A stretch of 8,062 nucleotides of DNA. Origin: Lachnospiraceae bacterium. GTDB taxonomy: Bacteria; Bacillota; Clostridia; Lachnospirales; Lachnospiraceae. Made by a program: the position numbers and the translations under genes. Of the stretch, positions 1 to 5,490 are shown in pieces. A model generated the notes under the pieces. It was not told the DNA's origin. It did no database searches and saw nothing but the letters and a program-made list of their open reading frames with translations. The stretch lies in NCBI GenBank assembly GCA_024694785.1, contig JAILJL010000001.1:1-8062 (forward strand). Reading direction: 5' to 3'. Each line of letters starts with the position of its first letter. The first letter of the stretch is position 1.

Positions 1-472
1 GAATCTTCTTCATTTCCTTGATACCGCCAAGGTTCTTCTCTAACTTAGCCCATTCCTTCTTGATCTCGATAACTTCCTTCTTAGGTAATACATCAAATGT
101 ACCATCTTCTGCCATCTTCTCGATAGTCTTTAATCTCTGGATACGGTTCTGGATAGTCTTGAAGTTGGTAAGCATACCACCTAACCATCTCTCGTTAACA
201 TAGTACATACCGCATCTTTCTGCTTCTGTCTGAACAGCTTCCTGAGCCTGCTTCTTGGTTCCTACAAAAAGAACTGTACCACCGTTAGCTGCGATGTCAG
301 CGATTGCCCTATATGCATCGTCAACCATTCCTACAGACTTCTGTAAGTCGATGATATGAATTCCGTTACGCTCTGTATAGATGTACGGAGCCATCTTAGG
401 ATTCCATCTTCTTGTCTGATGTCCGAAATGAACACCTGCTTCCAATAACTGCTTCATAGAAATTACGCCCAT
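1..472 (-). CDS. rpsB: 30S ribosomal protein S2, N-terminal part (C-terminus beyond left edge)
   Basis: Ribosomal protein S2, a component of the small subunit head/platform region needed for translation initiation. The minus-strand reading frame begins [19 protein letters not shown], the hallmark S2 start, and continues with [20 protein letters not shown], the DLQKS segment, [28 protein letters not shown] and FDVLPKKE, all standard S2 blocks in order. About 157 residues are visible of a protein that is usually about 240-250, so the remainder lies left of base 1. The ATG at 472 is preceded by GGAGG (480-484) at 7 nt spacing, which fixes the start over the internal Met6. It has its own promoter and is separated from the flagellar operon by a terminator. 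The same position, directly after the fla/che operon, is seen in Bacillus. It is recognised with near certainty. Confidence 0.98.
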   Translation of the reverse strand, partial: MGVISMKQLLEAGVHFGHQTRRWNPKMAPYIYTERNGIHIIDLQKSVGMVDDAYRAIADIAANGGTVLFVGTKKQAQEAVQTEAERCGMYYVNERWLGGMLTNFKTIQNRIQRLKTIEKMAEDGTFDVLPKKEVIEIKKEWAKLEKNLGGIKEMKKI

Positions 473-499
473 TTTATTACCTCCATTGGTTAAAACTTC

Positions 500-605
500 C
501 ATATGCCTCTTTCAAAGGGAAAACCATAGGCACCATTTCCCGTAAGTCCGCATATGTGATTAATATAGTTACATGTCTTCGCCGTATACGCATACGAACT
601 CAGAC
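500..605 (-). promoter_or_regulatory. Structured 5' leader of rpsB (candidate cis-regulatory RNA)
   Basis: The mRNA between the predicted transcription start (about 605) and the rpsB ribosome binding site can fold into nested hairpins. An outer 7-bp perfect stem joins 550-556 (CATATGC in the RNA sense) with 500-506 (GCATATG). Inside it, GGGAAA (536-541) pairs with TTTCCC (517-522). A small separate hairpin, CGTAT/ATACG with a 4-nt loop, sits at 583-596 near the start of the transcript. Ribosomal protein operons are often autoregulated through leaders bound by one of their products, so this could be an S2-responsive leader, but I do not recognise it as a named family and the stems are short. 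The ribosome binding site itself lies outside the hairpin. Confidence 0.4.
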
Positions 606-611
606 TGATGT

Positions 612-640
612 ATTCTATCATATTCCGATTCACTTTGCAA
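612..640 (-). promoter_or_regulatory. Sigma-A type promoter of rpsB with extended -10
   Basis: On the minus strand, TTGCAA (635-640, 4 of 6 to consensus) is followed after 17 nt by TAGAAT (612-617, 5 of 6), with TG one base upstream of the -10 box (extended -10, TGATAGAAT). Predicted start is near 605, giving a leader of about 130 nt before the rpsB ATG. It lies just downstream of the terminator of the preceding operon, as expected for an independent and highly expressed ribosomal protein gene. Confidence 0.8.
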
Positions 641-650
641 GTACAACAAT

Positions 651-677
651 AAAAAATGTCGGACGAACCGACATTTT
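651..677 (-). terminator. Rho-independent terminator closing the fla/che operon
   Basis: In the RNA sense, AAAATGTCGG (668-677) and CCGACATTTT (653-662) form a perfect 10-bp stem around a 5-nt TTCGT loop, followed by a run of six U (651-656, partly within the stem). It begins three bases after the stop codon of the last gene of the operon (681-683) and upstream of the rpsB promoter, so it separates the two transcription units. Confidence 0.92.
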
Positions 678-680
678 CAA

Positions 681-1199
681 TTAGTTATTATTCATTAATA
701 TAGCGACTATCTCTTCGTATGAAGAATTCACCGGAATCATAAAAGTTCCCGTACAAAGTTCACCGTCGTATCTATGCTGAATCAGCCAGTCATTAAATTT
801 AACCGGATCATCAATCAATCCAAGTTCAAAAAGATGATTACTTATAACATCAGAGAACTCTCCGTTTCTTATTTGAAATGAAACCTCTTGGTCCGGTTCA
901 TAATTATCATCATTTGCATCATCATTTGCATCATCATTATTATCATCCGGTGTCTCATCATCCGGAAGCTCTTCACCGGGATTCTCATTATCAGGAGTGT
1001 CATCCTCCGGGTTATTCTCATCCTGTTCTCTGCTTCCGTTATCGATATCGTCGACCATTACCATTCCAAGTTCTTCAGCTCTTTTGATTATATCATCATC
1101 AGTAAGCTTTTTATTATGTTTGGAAAAAGCAATCATAAGAATCACTGCGGCAACGATAAGCCCAACGCCGGCGCCTCTTAAATAATATTTAAACTTCAT
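681..1199 (-). CDS. Membrane-anchored protein with MltG/YceG LysM-like domain only
   Basis: A 172-residue protein with one N-terminal membrane helix (about residues 8-24), a short helix-like segment LTDDDIIKRAEELGM (32-46), a very acidic Asp/Asn/Glu/Pro linker (about 50-103), and a C-terminal domain (105-172). That domain has the pattern of the LysM-like subdomain of MltG/YceG endolytic transglycosylases: FQIRNG, LGLIDD, GTFMIP and a final SYEEIVAIL. MltG proteins are usually over 300 residues and carry a catalytic region after this subdomain. Here the protein ends with it, so lytic activity is not expected; a peptidoglycan-facing binding or scaffold role is an inference. The start at 1199 is chosen because GGGAG precedes it at 9 nt; an ATG at 1226 in frame lacks such a site. 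It overlaps the preceding gene by 11 bp, suggesting translational coupling, and is the last gene before the terminator. Confidence 0.75.
   Translation of the reverse strand: MKFKYYLRGAGVGLIVAAVILMIAFSKHNKKLTDDDIIKRAEELGMVMVDDIDNGSREQDENNPEDDTPDNENPGEELPDDETPDDNNDDANDDANDDNYEPDQEVSFQIRNGEFSDVISNHLFELGLIDDPVKFNDWLIQHRYDGELCTGTFMIPVNSSYEEIVAILMNNN
907..942 (-). repeat. 12-bp tandem repeat coding for the acidic linker
   Basis: Two exact copies of a 12-bp unit (plus-strand tcatcatttgca, 907-918 and 919-930) are followed by a degenerate third copy (931-942). The unit is a multiple of three and encodes ANDD on the minus strand, so gain or loss of copies would lengthen or shorten the acidic linker of the MltG-like protein without breaking the frame. 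Confidence 0.85.
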
Positions 1200-1857
1200 T
1201 CTTACTTTCTCCCTTATAAAGGTCAATTACAAGTCTTACTTCTCCTATTCCAAGACCCAGAGAACGTGCAATATCAACTTCGTCTTGACCTTCTTTATAA
1301 GCCTCCAGAATCAATTCATTATGATTCTTTACAAGACTCGGATCAATCTCTTCTTCCACTGTGGGCTCCGTCTCGATAATTTCTTCCGGCATGGCTGCTT
1401 TTTCGGATACCATTGTCTGTTCTTTAAGAAGCTCTGCGGTTCTGTCATTAAATGCTTGCACATCGGTCTTTAAAGAACTTAATTCCGTCGCAAAAGAAGT
1501 AAGCTCGGAATGTTTATCGTTAAGCATACTATACAGAAACATTATTTCCTGATGCGCTTTGTTAATCTGTTCCAATACTCCGTCCGAATACTCGCTTATA
1601 GACATCAACTTCTCGGTGGATTCTTTCTCAAGCATTCTTTCTGCTTTTTCCGCATACAAATCGGCACGATTGTCAATGGTAGAATCAATCGTGTCTTCTG
1701 CTTCTTTGAGCTTACGCTCAACTATTATTTTAAGCTGATCTTCGCTCAATCTTGATACCTTCTCGGCTTCTTTTGCAGTAAGCCTGTCAGGAATAAAGAA
1801 ACTGGCAAAGACGAATACCACACCTATAATTATAAGTACAGCTTCCAGTACACCCAT
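1189..1857 (-). CDS. Membrane-anchored coiled-coil protein, SwrB-like (DUF6115-type)
   Basis: A 222-residue protein with an N-terminal hydrophobic helix (about residues 3-22) followed by a basic/acidic flank (DRLTAKEAEKV), which suggests a cytoplasmic body. A long charged helical region, likely coiled coil, spans about 28-150. An acidic spacer (156-174) leads to a C-terminal helix-turn-helix-like segment (about 178-216) containing LILEAYKEGQDEVDIARSL and GLGIGEVRLVIDLYKG. This layout and the location between the motility sigma factor and rpsB match B. subtilis SwrB (YlxL), which helps assemble the flagellar type III export apparatus. The match is by architecture and position; I cannot align it here, so the functional transfer is inference. 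The ATG at 1857 has GAGG 8 nt upstream. The 3' end overlaps the next gene by 11 bp. A DNA-binding role for the HTH-like end is possible but less likely in an anchored protein. Confidence 0.72.
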   Translation of the reverse strand: MGVLEAVLIIIGVVFVFASFFIPDRLTAKEAEKVSRLSEDQLKIIVERKLKEAEDTIDSTIDNRADLYAEKAERMLEKESTEKLMSISEYSDGVLEQINKAHQEIMFLYSMLNDKHSELTSFATELSSLKTDVQAFNDRTAELLKEQTMVSEKAAMPEEIIETEPTVEEEIDPSLVKNHNELILEAYKEGQDEVDIARSLGLGIGEVRLVIDLYKGESKNEV

Positions 1858-1883
1858 CGTAACTTCCTCAACATCCGATATAA

Positions 1884-2195
1884 TCAGATTCTAATATCAA
1901 AACCTCCGGATTCGTGCTTTTTGAAAACTTTGTCCTTAGGTACTTTCTTTTTACTCTCATCGCGAGTAGAGAAGTACTTATTACGTCCTTCTTCTCTCGC
2001 ATCATGTCTTGTATCTGTCTCATCCCTATTTTCAGAATCATTAACCCTGTGCATTTTCTCGTCAAGCTTCTTTTCCTGCATAGCACCAATATGCTGTTGT
2101 TCAACTATAGGATGATTATCCTCATTGGCTTTAACGGCACTTACATCGTTAGTGCGTTGCATCAGGCCATTAAAATTAACCGGACTTATTGACAT
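1884..2195 (-). CDS. Small charged, probably disordered protein of unknown function
   Basis: A 103-residue protein that I do not recognise as a characterised family. The N-terminus MSISPVNFNGLMQRTNDV is the least polar part and looks conserved-motif-like. Residues 35-95 are dominated by Lys, Arg, Glu, Asp and His, with no membrane helix, signal peptide or metal motif, and are probably helical or disordered. The protein ends GGFDIRI, a short hydrophobic tail that could be a docking motif. The ATG at 2195 is preferred because GAGG sits 8 nt upstream; an in-frame GTG at 2204 overlaps that site. It lies 24 nt after the FapA-like gene and 26 nt before the SwrB-like gene, clearly inside the operon, which suggests a flagellar or motility-related accessory role. 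That role is inferred from context only. Confidence 0.75.
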   Translation of the reverse strand: MSISPVNFNGLMQRTNDVSAVKANEDNHPIVEQQHIGAMQEKKLDEKMHRVNDSENRDETDTRHDAREEGRNKYFSTRDESKKKVPKDKVFKKHESGGFDIRI

Positions 2196-2219
2196 AAGGG
2201 CCACCTCGCTTTCTTGGAA

Positions 2220-3821
2220 TTAAAGATTTCTTACAGCCACTTCTCCGCCTTCTCTTACGAACTGGCAGAAGGATCTGGGCTCACGAGTTGTAAGACTTAC
2301 TTCCGCAATAACAATCGTAACTCCCGGATATACAGTCTTGCCAACCTTAACTCTTGCATCGCTGGTTGAAGATATTTCTTCATGAAGCTTTGCAAGCTCT
2401 TCTCTTAATGGTTCAAGTTCCGCCTGCATAGCCTTATATGATCCCGCAAGCTTCTGAACATATAAAAGCTTATCCTTCGGTAATTGTATGCCCTGTGCTA
2501 TTTTCTCGGAGAAAGTAGTAAGAATAGGCTTAATTGTATCTAATTCTTTCTTCTTTTCCTTGATTACATCAGAAAGCTGGTTATATCTTGCCTTTTTCTC
2601 AGGACTGGATCCGACTTCAACTACAGTCTGTGCACCCATTTCCGAGCCGAGAACCTGTGTCTGAACAAGATGACCTGCTCTAATAACACCGCCGGCAACA
2701 AGTCCTTTTTTACCTGATACCTGAATTTCTGTCGCGGCAGCAACTTTTGAATGCATAATACCTTCGGTTTCAATATATCCACCGCTTGAAACAGTAGCAC
2801 TTTCAATGAACTTACTGATAACATTGCTTCCGGCCTCAAGCACGCCCTTATTCATTCCGTGAATACCACGTTTAATAATAATCTGGCCGTCCGAATGCAT
2901 ATAAGCGCCTTCTACTACGCCTTCTACTACAATATCTCCCTTTGCGGAAACTTTGAATCCGCTCTTAACATTACCCTTGATAAGAACAGAACCGTTATAA
3001 TCAATATCTCCGGTTGAATTGTCGACATCAGCCGGAATCTCAAGTACATCTGATACAAAAACCTTGCCATCCACTACCGTAGCATGACCGGTAACTTCGG
3101 AAAAGATCTCTGTTCTTTCTTCATTTGCAACAATGTTATTACCGAAATCAAGATGGAATTCTCTGACATTATAGGGCTTTATTACATTGCCCATAACATC
3201 CGTACCCGGATCTCCGTGATCTGCTGCTATAAGTGTTGCAAGCTTCTGACCTTTCTCAACCATGGATACCGTATTAAGGTTGTGATAATCAACCGTTCCG
3301 TCTTCGTTCTTCTTCGGTTTGGTACTAAGAGAAGTATTAAAATAATATTCTATCTTACCGTCGTGTCCCTGACGAGGCTCTTTACCAACGGCAAATACCA
3401 GATCCGTATTATATACTCTGTCCGCAAGGAACTGCTTGATTGCCATAGGATCAATTCCAAAGGTAATCTTGCTCTGCTGCAACTGCGTACAGATTTCACG
3501 CTCATCCATTAATGAACCGCCCTGAGAAGGTGGAAAGAAACGACATACCGCCTGCATTCTGTCAATTGATACATCAACATCCATCAACTCATTATATGGC
3601 CTAAACGGTGCCATTCCCACTTTAAACTCTGTAACCTGTGATAAATTATTACATGCAGCGGCAACAGCCTTAAGATCATACTCTTTAAGCTGTTGTCTGT
3701 CAAAATAAGCTATAACGTCTGAAACTTTAAGCGGTGTGCCGCCTTCAACCGGCGGATGTATTACCGCATACGTTTCGTCGCTTTTTACAACCAACTGAAC
3801 ATACGCATTCTTCTGTGGCAT
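2220..3821 (-). CDS. fapA: FapA family (DUF342) polymer-forming flagellar-associated protein
   Basis: A 533-residue cytoplasmic-type protein of the FapA/DUF342 family. The N-terminal region (about 5-130) includes MQAVCRFFPPSQGG and ITFGID, typical of the family, and is followed by the GDPGTDVMG motif (about 203-211). Residues about 255-405 are a run of short glycine-punctuated beta strands (such as GSVLIKGNV, GDIVVEGVVEG, GGYIETEGI), predicted to form a bactofilin-like right-handed beta helix. A coiled coil follows (about 407-485), then the conserved end VKVGKTVYPGVTIVI (491-505). The length is normal for the family. Family members have been linked to flagellar assembly or placement in some bacteria, but the mechanism is poorly defined. 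The start at 3821 is supported by AGGAGG 6 nt upstream; an in-frame upstream ATG at 3854 would overlap the end of fliA and lacks support. It begins 10 nt after the fliA stop codon. Confidence 0.92.
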   Translation of the reverse strand: MPQKNAYVQLVVKSDETYAVIHPPVEGGTPLKVSDVIAYFDRQQLKEYDLKAVAAACNNLSQVTEFKVGMAPFRPYNELMDVDVSIDRMQAVCRFFPPSQGGSLMDEREICTQLQQSKITFGIDPMAIKQFLADRVYNTDLVFAVGKEPRQGHDGKIEYYFNTSLSTKPKKNEDGTVDYHNLNTVSMVEKGQKLATLIAADHGDPGTDVMGNVIKPYNVREFHLDFGNNIVANEERTEIFSEVTGHATVVDGKVFVSDVLEIPADVDNSTGDIDYNGSVLIKGNVKSGFKVSAKGDIVVEGVVEGAYMHSDGQIIIKRGIHGMNKGVLEAGSNVISKFIESATVSSGGYIETEGIMHSKVAAATEIQVSGKKGLVAGGVIRAGHLVQTQVLGSEMGAQTVVEVGSSPEKKARYNQLSDVIKEKKKELDTIKPILTTFSEKIAQGIQLPKDKLLYVQKLAGSYKAMQAELEPLREELAKLHEEISSTSDARVKVGKTVYPGVTIVIAEVSLTTREPRSFCQFVREGGEVAVRNL

Positions 3822-3831
3822 ATTTCCCCTC

Positions 3832-4596
3832 CTAATCATACAACAGGTCGACAAAGTCTCCCATATGCTCTTTCATCTTTCCCAATGCCTTTGTATGTAA
3901 CTGTGATACACGTGATTCGGTAACCTCCAGAATTAAGCTTATTTCCTTTAAGGTCATCTCCTCATAATAATAAAGTAATATAACTTGTTTCTCTTTTTCG
4001 GTTAAAGCCTCAAGCGCAACCTTTAATGCGTCTTTAAGGCCCTCTTTTTCCATATTCTTCTCGGGCTCGATAAAATGGCTGTTATTCCTTGCATCCATAA
4101 CAGGCTCGGGACCCTGGTCCACGAATTCATTCAAGGATATAACATTCGTAACTTTCATCTGGCTTTGCCATTCCAGAAACTCATCATTTGAGATATCTAG
4201 AACCTTGGCGATTTCCTCATCGGTTGCTGCCTTGCCGGAATTTGCCTCAATAGTCTTGATAGCTTCATCGATGCGCTTCTGACGCTGTCGTACCGTACGA
4301 GGAATCCAGTCCATTTTTCTAACCTGATCCAGTATAGCTCCCCTAATTCTCAGGCTGGCATAAGTTTCGAATTTGACCTCTTTCTCAAGGTTAAACTTAT
4401 CAATAGCGTCAATAAGTCCAAAAATACCATAGCTGACCAAGTCCTCAAACTCAATATTGCCGCCCAGATACATCCCTAATCTTCCGGCAACAATCTTGAC
4501 CAAAGGTGCATACTCCAAGATAAGCTGCTCCCTCAACTCCGGGGTAGGAGATTTACGATATTTAAGCCACAAGTTTTCTTTTTCATCAGCCTTCAT
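3832..4596 (-). CDS. fliA: Motility RNA polymerase sigma factor (FliA/SigD/WhiG family)
   Basis: A 254-residue sigma-70 family factor of the sigma-28 group, which directs core RNA polymerase to late flagellar, motor and chemotaxis promoters. Region 2 (about 24-95) contains EYAPLVKIVAGRL, the core-binding block FEDLVSYGIFGLIDAIDKF, and FETYASLRIRGAILDQVRK for -10 melting and recognition. Region 3 (98-150) contains DWIPRTVRQRQKRIDEAI, a signature of this group. Region 4 (about 190-245) contains LTEKEKQVILLYYYEEMTLK and the HTH segment EISLILEVTESRVSQLHTKA for -35 contacts. The ATG at 4596 has GGAGG at 6 nt. The gene sits near the end of a long fla/che operon, as sigD does in B. subtilis, where distance from the main promoter limits SigD level and sets the share of motile cells. 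A U-tract hairpin directly upstream may add control. Its anti-sigma factor FlgM is not in the window. Confidence 0.97.
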   Translation of the reverse strand: MKADEKENLWLKYRKSPTPELREQLILEYAPLVKIVAGRLGMYLGGNIEFEDLVSYGIFGLIDAIDKFNLEKEVKFETYASLRIRGAILDQVRKMDWIPRTVRQRQKRIDEAIKTIEANSGKAATDEEIAKVLDISNDEFLEWQSQMKVTNVISLNEFVDQGPEPVMDARNNSHFIEPEKNMEKEGLKDALKVALEALTEKEKQVILLYYYEEMTLKEISLILEVTESRVSQLHTKALGKMKEHMGDFVDLLYD

Positions 4597-4607
4597 GTCT
4601 GTCCTCC

Positions 4608-4641
4608 AAAAAAGTAATTACTTACAGACTTAATAATTACT
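4608..4641 (-). promoter_or_regulatory. AT-rich hairpin with U-tract before fliA (possible attenuator)
   Basis: In the RNA sense AGTAATTA (4634-4641) pairs with TAATTACT (4613-4620), extended by TTA/TAA with one bulged base around the 6-nt loop AGTCTG, and is followed by a run of six U (4608-4613) running straight into the fliA Shine-Dalgarno GGAGG. The 5' arm includes the stop codon of the preceding gene (4637-4639). The shape is that of an intrinsic terminator, but the stem is nearly all A-U and therefore weak. Partial termination or an effect on fliA translation is conjecture. Confidence 0.4.
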
Positions 4642-4957
4642 CGTTTTCATTAACTTTCTCAACAAAATCGAACCCATCCGTAGGTTCCTGCTCGAAGTTC
4701 TCGCGTTCTTTATCTTCACCCTCCGGTGTATCAAGAACAATGTCAACATCATCTTCCGGATTATTCTCTTCTTCCGCAATGACTATTGACTTATCCAGAA
4801 CAACCTTGACAACACTGCCAATGATGTAAAAGATAATCATTACAATAAGTATAGACCATAAGAAATCCTTTATATCCTGTCGATAGAACACCCCTGCGAT
4901 TGCCCTTATCAATCCCGCTGCCAACATTATAATCGGCGGAATATATTTGGTCTTCAT
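4637..4957 (-). CDS. Small two-helix membrane protein with acidic cytoplasmic tail, unknown function
   Basis: A 106-residue protein that I do not assign to a characterised family. Two hydrophobic segments are evident, about residues 7-24 (IPPIIMLAAGLIRAIAGVF) and 32-54 (FLWSILIVMIIFYIIGSVVK), joined by a tight polar turn (YRQDIKD). The basic N-terminus and the lysines after the second helix suggest a hairpin with both ends in the cytoplasm. The last half (about 60-106) is strongly acidic with no hydrophobic stretch. The ATG at 4957 has GGGAG 8 nt upstream; an in-frame GTG at 4966 is less likely because it overlaps that site. The gene lies 33 nt after cheD and 40 nt before fliA on the same strand, so it is co-transcribed with chemotaxis and sigma factor genes. 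B. subtilis has no gene at this position that I know of. A motility link is inferred from context alone. Confidence 0.8.
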   Translation of the reverse strand: MKTKYIPPIIMLAAGLIRAIAGVFYRQDIKDFLWSILIVMIIFYIIGSVVKVVLDKSIVIAEEENNPEDDVDIVLDTPEGEDKERENFEQEPTDGFDFVEKVNENE

Positions 4958-4990
4958 ACTATACACTCCCTAATAATAGAATAACATATT

Positions 4991-5479
4991 TTATATTTCT
5001 TTAATATCTTTTCCTACAGATTTGATAACAAATTTTCCCGTATCGCAATATAGCTCTACGGTACGACCGTAATTCTTTCCGCAGTCTTCTGCAATAAGCT
5101 TGATTCCAAGCGCTTTTAGCGTATTACGGGAAGCTTCTGCATTTCTGTCACCTACATTACCGATGTTCGATAGCCCCTTCATTTCGAACATACTTGCACC
5201 GCCTGCGATCTTGGCAACAATTCTCGATTTGGACGCGCCCATCGCAAGCATCTGATTGAGAAGTTCATTAATGCCGGTGTCAGCAAATTTAGCTATATTT
5301 GAATTATTCTTAATGGCAGTGGAGTCAGGAAGCATAATATGTGCAAGTCCGCCTATTTTGGTGGCAGAATCATATAATGCAATACCGATACAAGAACCAA
5401 GACCAAGCGTCGTTATGATATCATTGTCTTTTCCTGTCTTCAAGTCTGCCATTCCGACTTTAATCATATCACTTAGCAT
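4991..5479 (-). CDS. cheD: Chemoreceptor glutamine deamidase CheD
   Basis: A 162-residue CheD, the usual family length. CheD hydrolyses the side-chain amide of specific glutamines on methyl-accepting chemotaxis proteins to glutamate and binds CheC, increasing CheC phosphatase activity. The catalytic set is intact: Cys30 in TTLGLGSCIGIALYD, His47 in GGLAHIMLPDS, and Thr24 six residues before the cysteine, the same spacing as in Thermotoga CheD. The C-terminal half keeps AKIAGGASMF, the NIGNVGDRNA segment and a GRTVELYCDTG strand typical of the family. The ATG at 5479 has AGGAG 8 nt upstream. An internal ATG at Met5 is possible but has no better site. It starts 11 nt after cheC ends, the classic cheC-cheD pairing, which supports a functional CheC:CheD adaptation loop in this organism. 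Confidence 0.97.
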   Translation of the reverse strand: MLSDMIKVGMADLKTGKDNDIITTLGLGSCIGIALYDSATKIGGLAHIMLPDSTAIKNNSNIAKFADTGINELLNQMLAMGASKSRIVAKIAGGASMFEMKGLSNIGNVGDRNAEASRNTLKALGIKLIAEDCGKNYGRTVELYCDTGKFVIKSVGKDIKEI

Positions 5480-5490
5480 TAACTACACTC

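Noticed and set aside
878..1185. Plus-strand open frames rich in His, Ile or Ser
   Set aside because: They are the antisense reading of the Asp/Asn-rich tandem repeat and linker of the minus-strand gene. They have no ribosome binding site and composition follows the repeat.
1868..2104. Second minus-strand frame overlapping the 103-residue gene
   Set aside because: It is an alternative frame of the same stretch with no ribosome binding site; the chosen frame has a good site and an operon-like spacing.
3084..3512. 142-residue plus-strand open frame
   Set aside because: It lies wholly antisense to the well supported FapA gene, has no recognisable domain and no convincing ribosome binding site.
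4740..4770. NNPEDD motif shared by the two-helix membrane protein and the MltG-like protein
   Set aside because: Six residues within acidic low-complexity tails are easily explained by composition, and the surrounding sequences do not align.
4958..5030. Possible internal sigma-A promoter after cheD
   Set aside because: The region is AT-rich and yields several weak -10-like strings, but none has a matching -35 box at good spacing.
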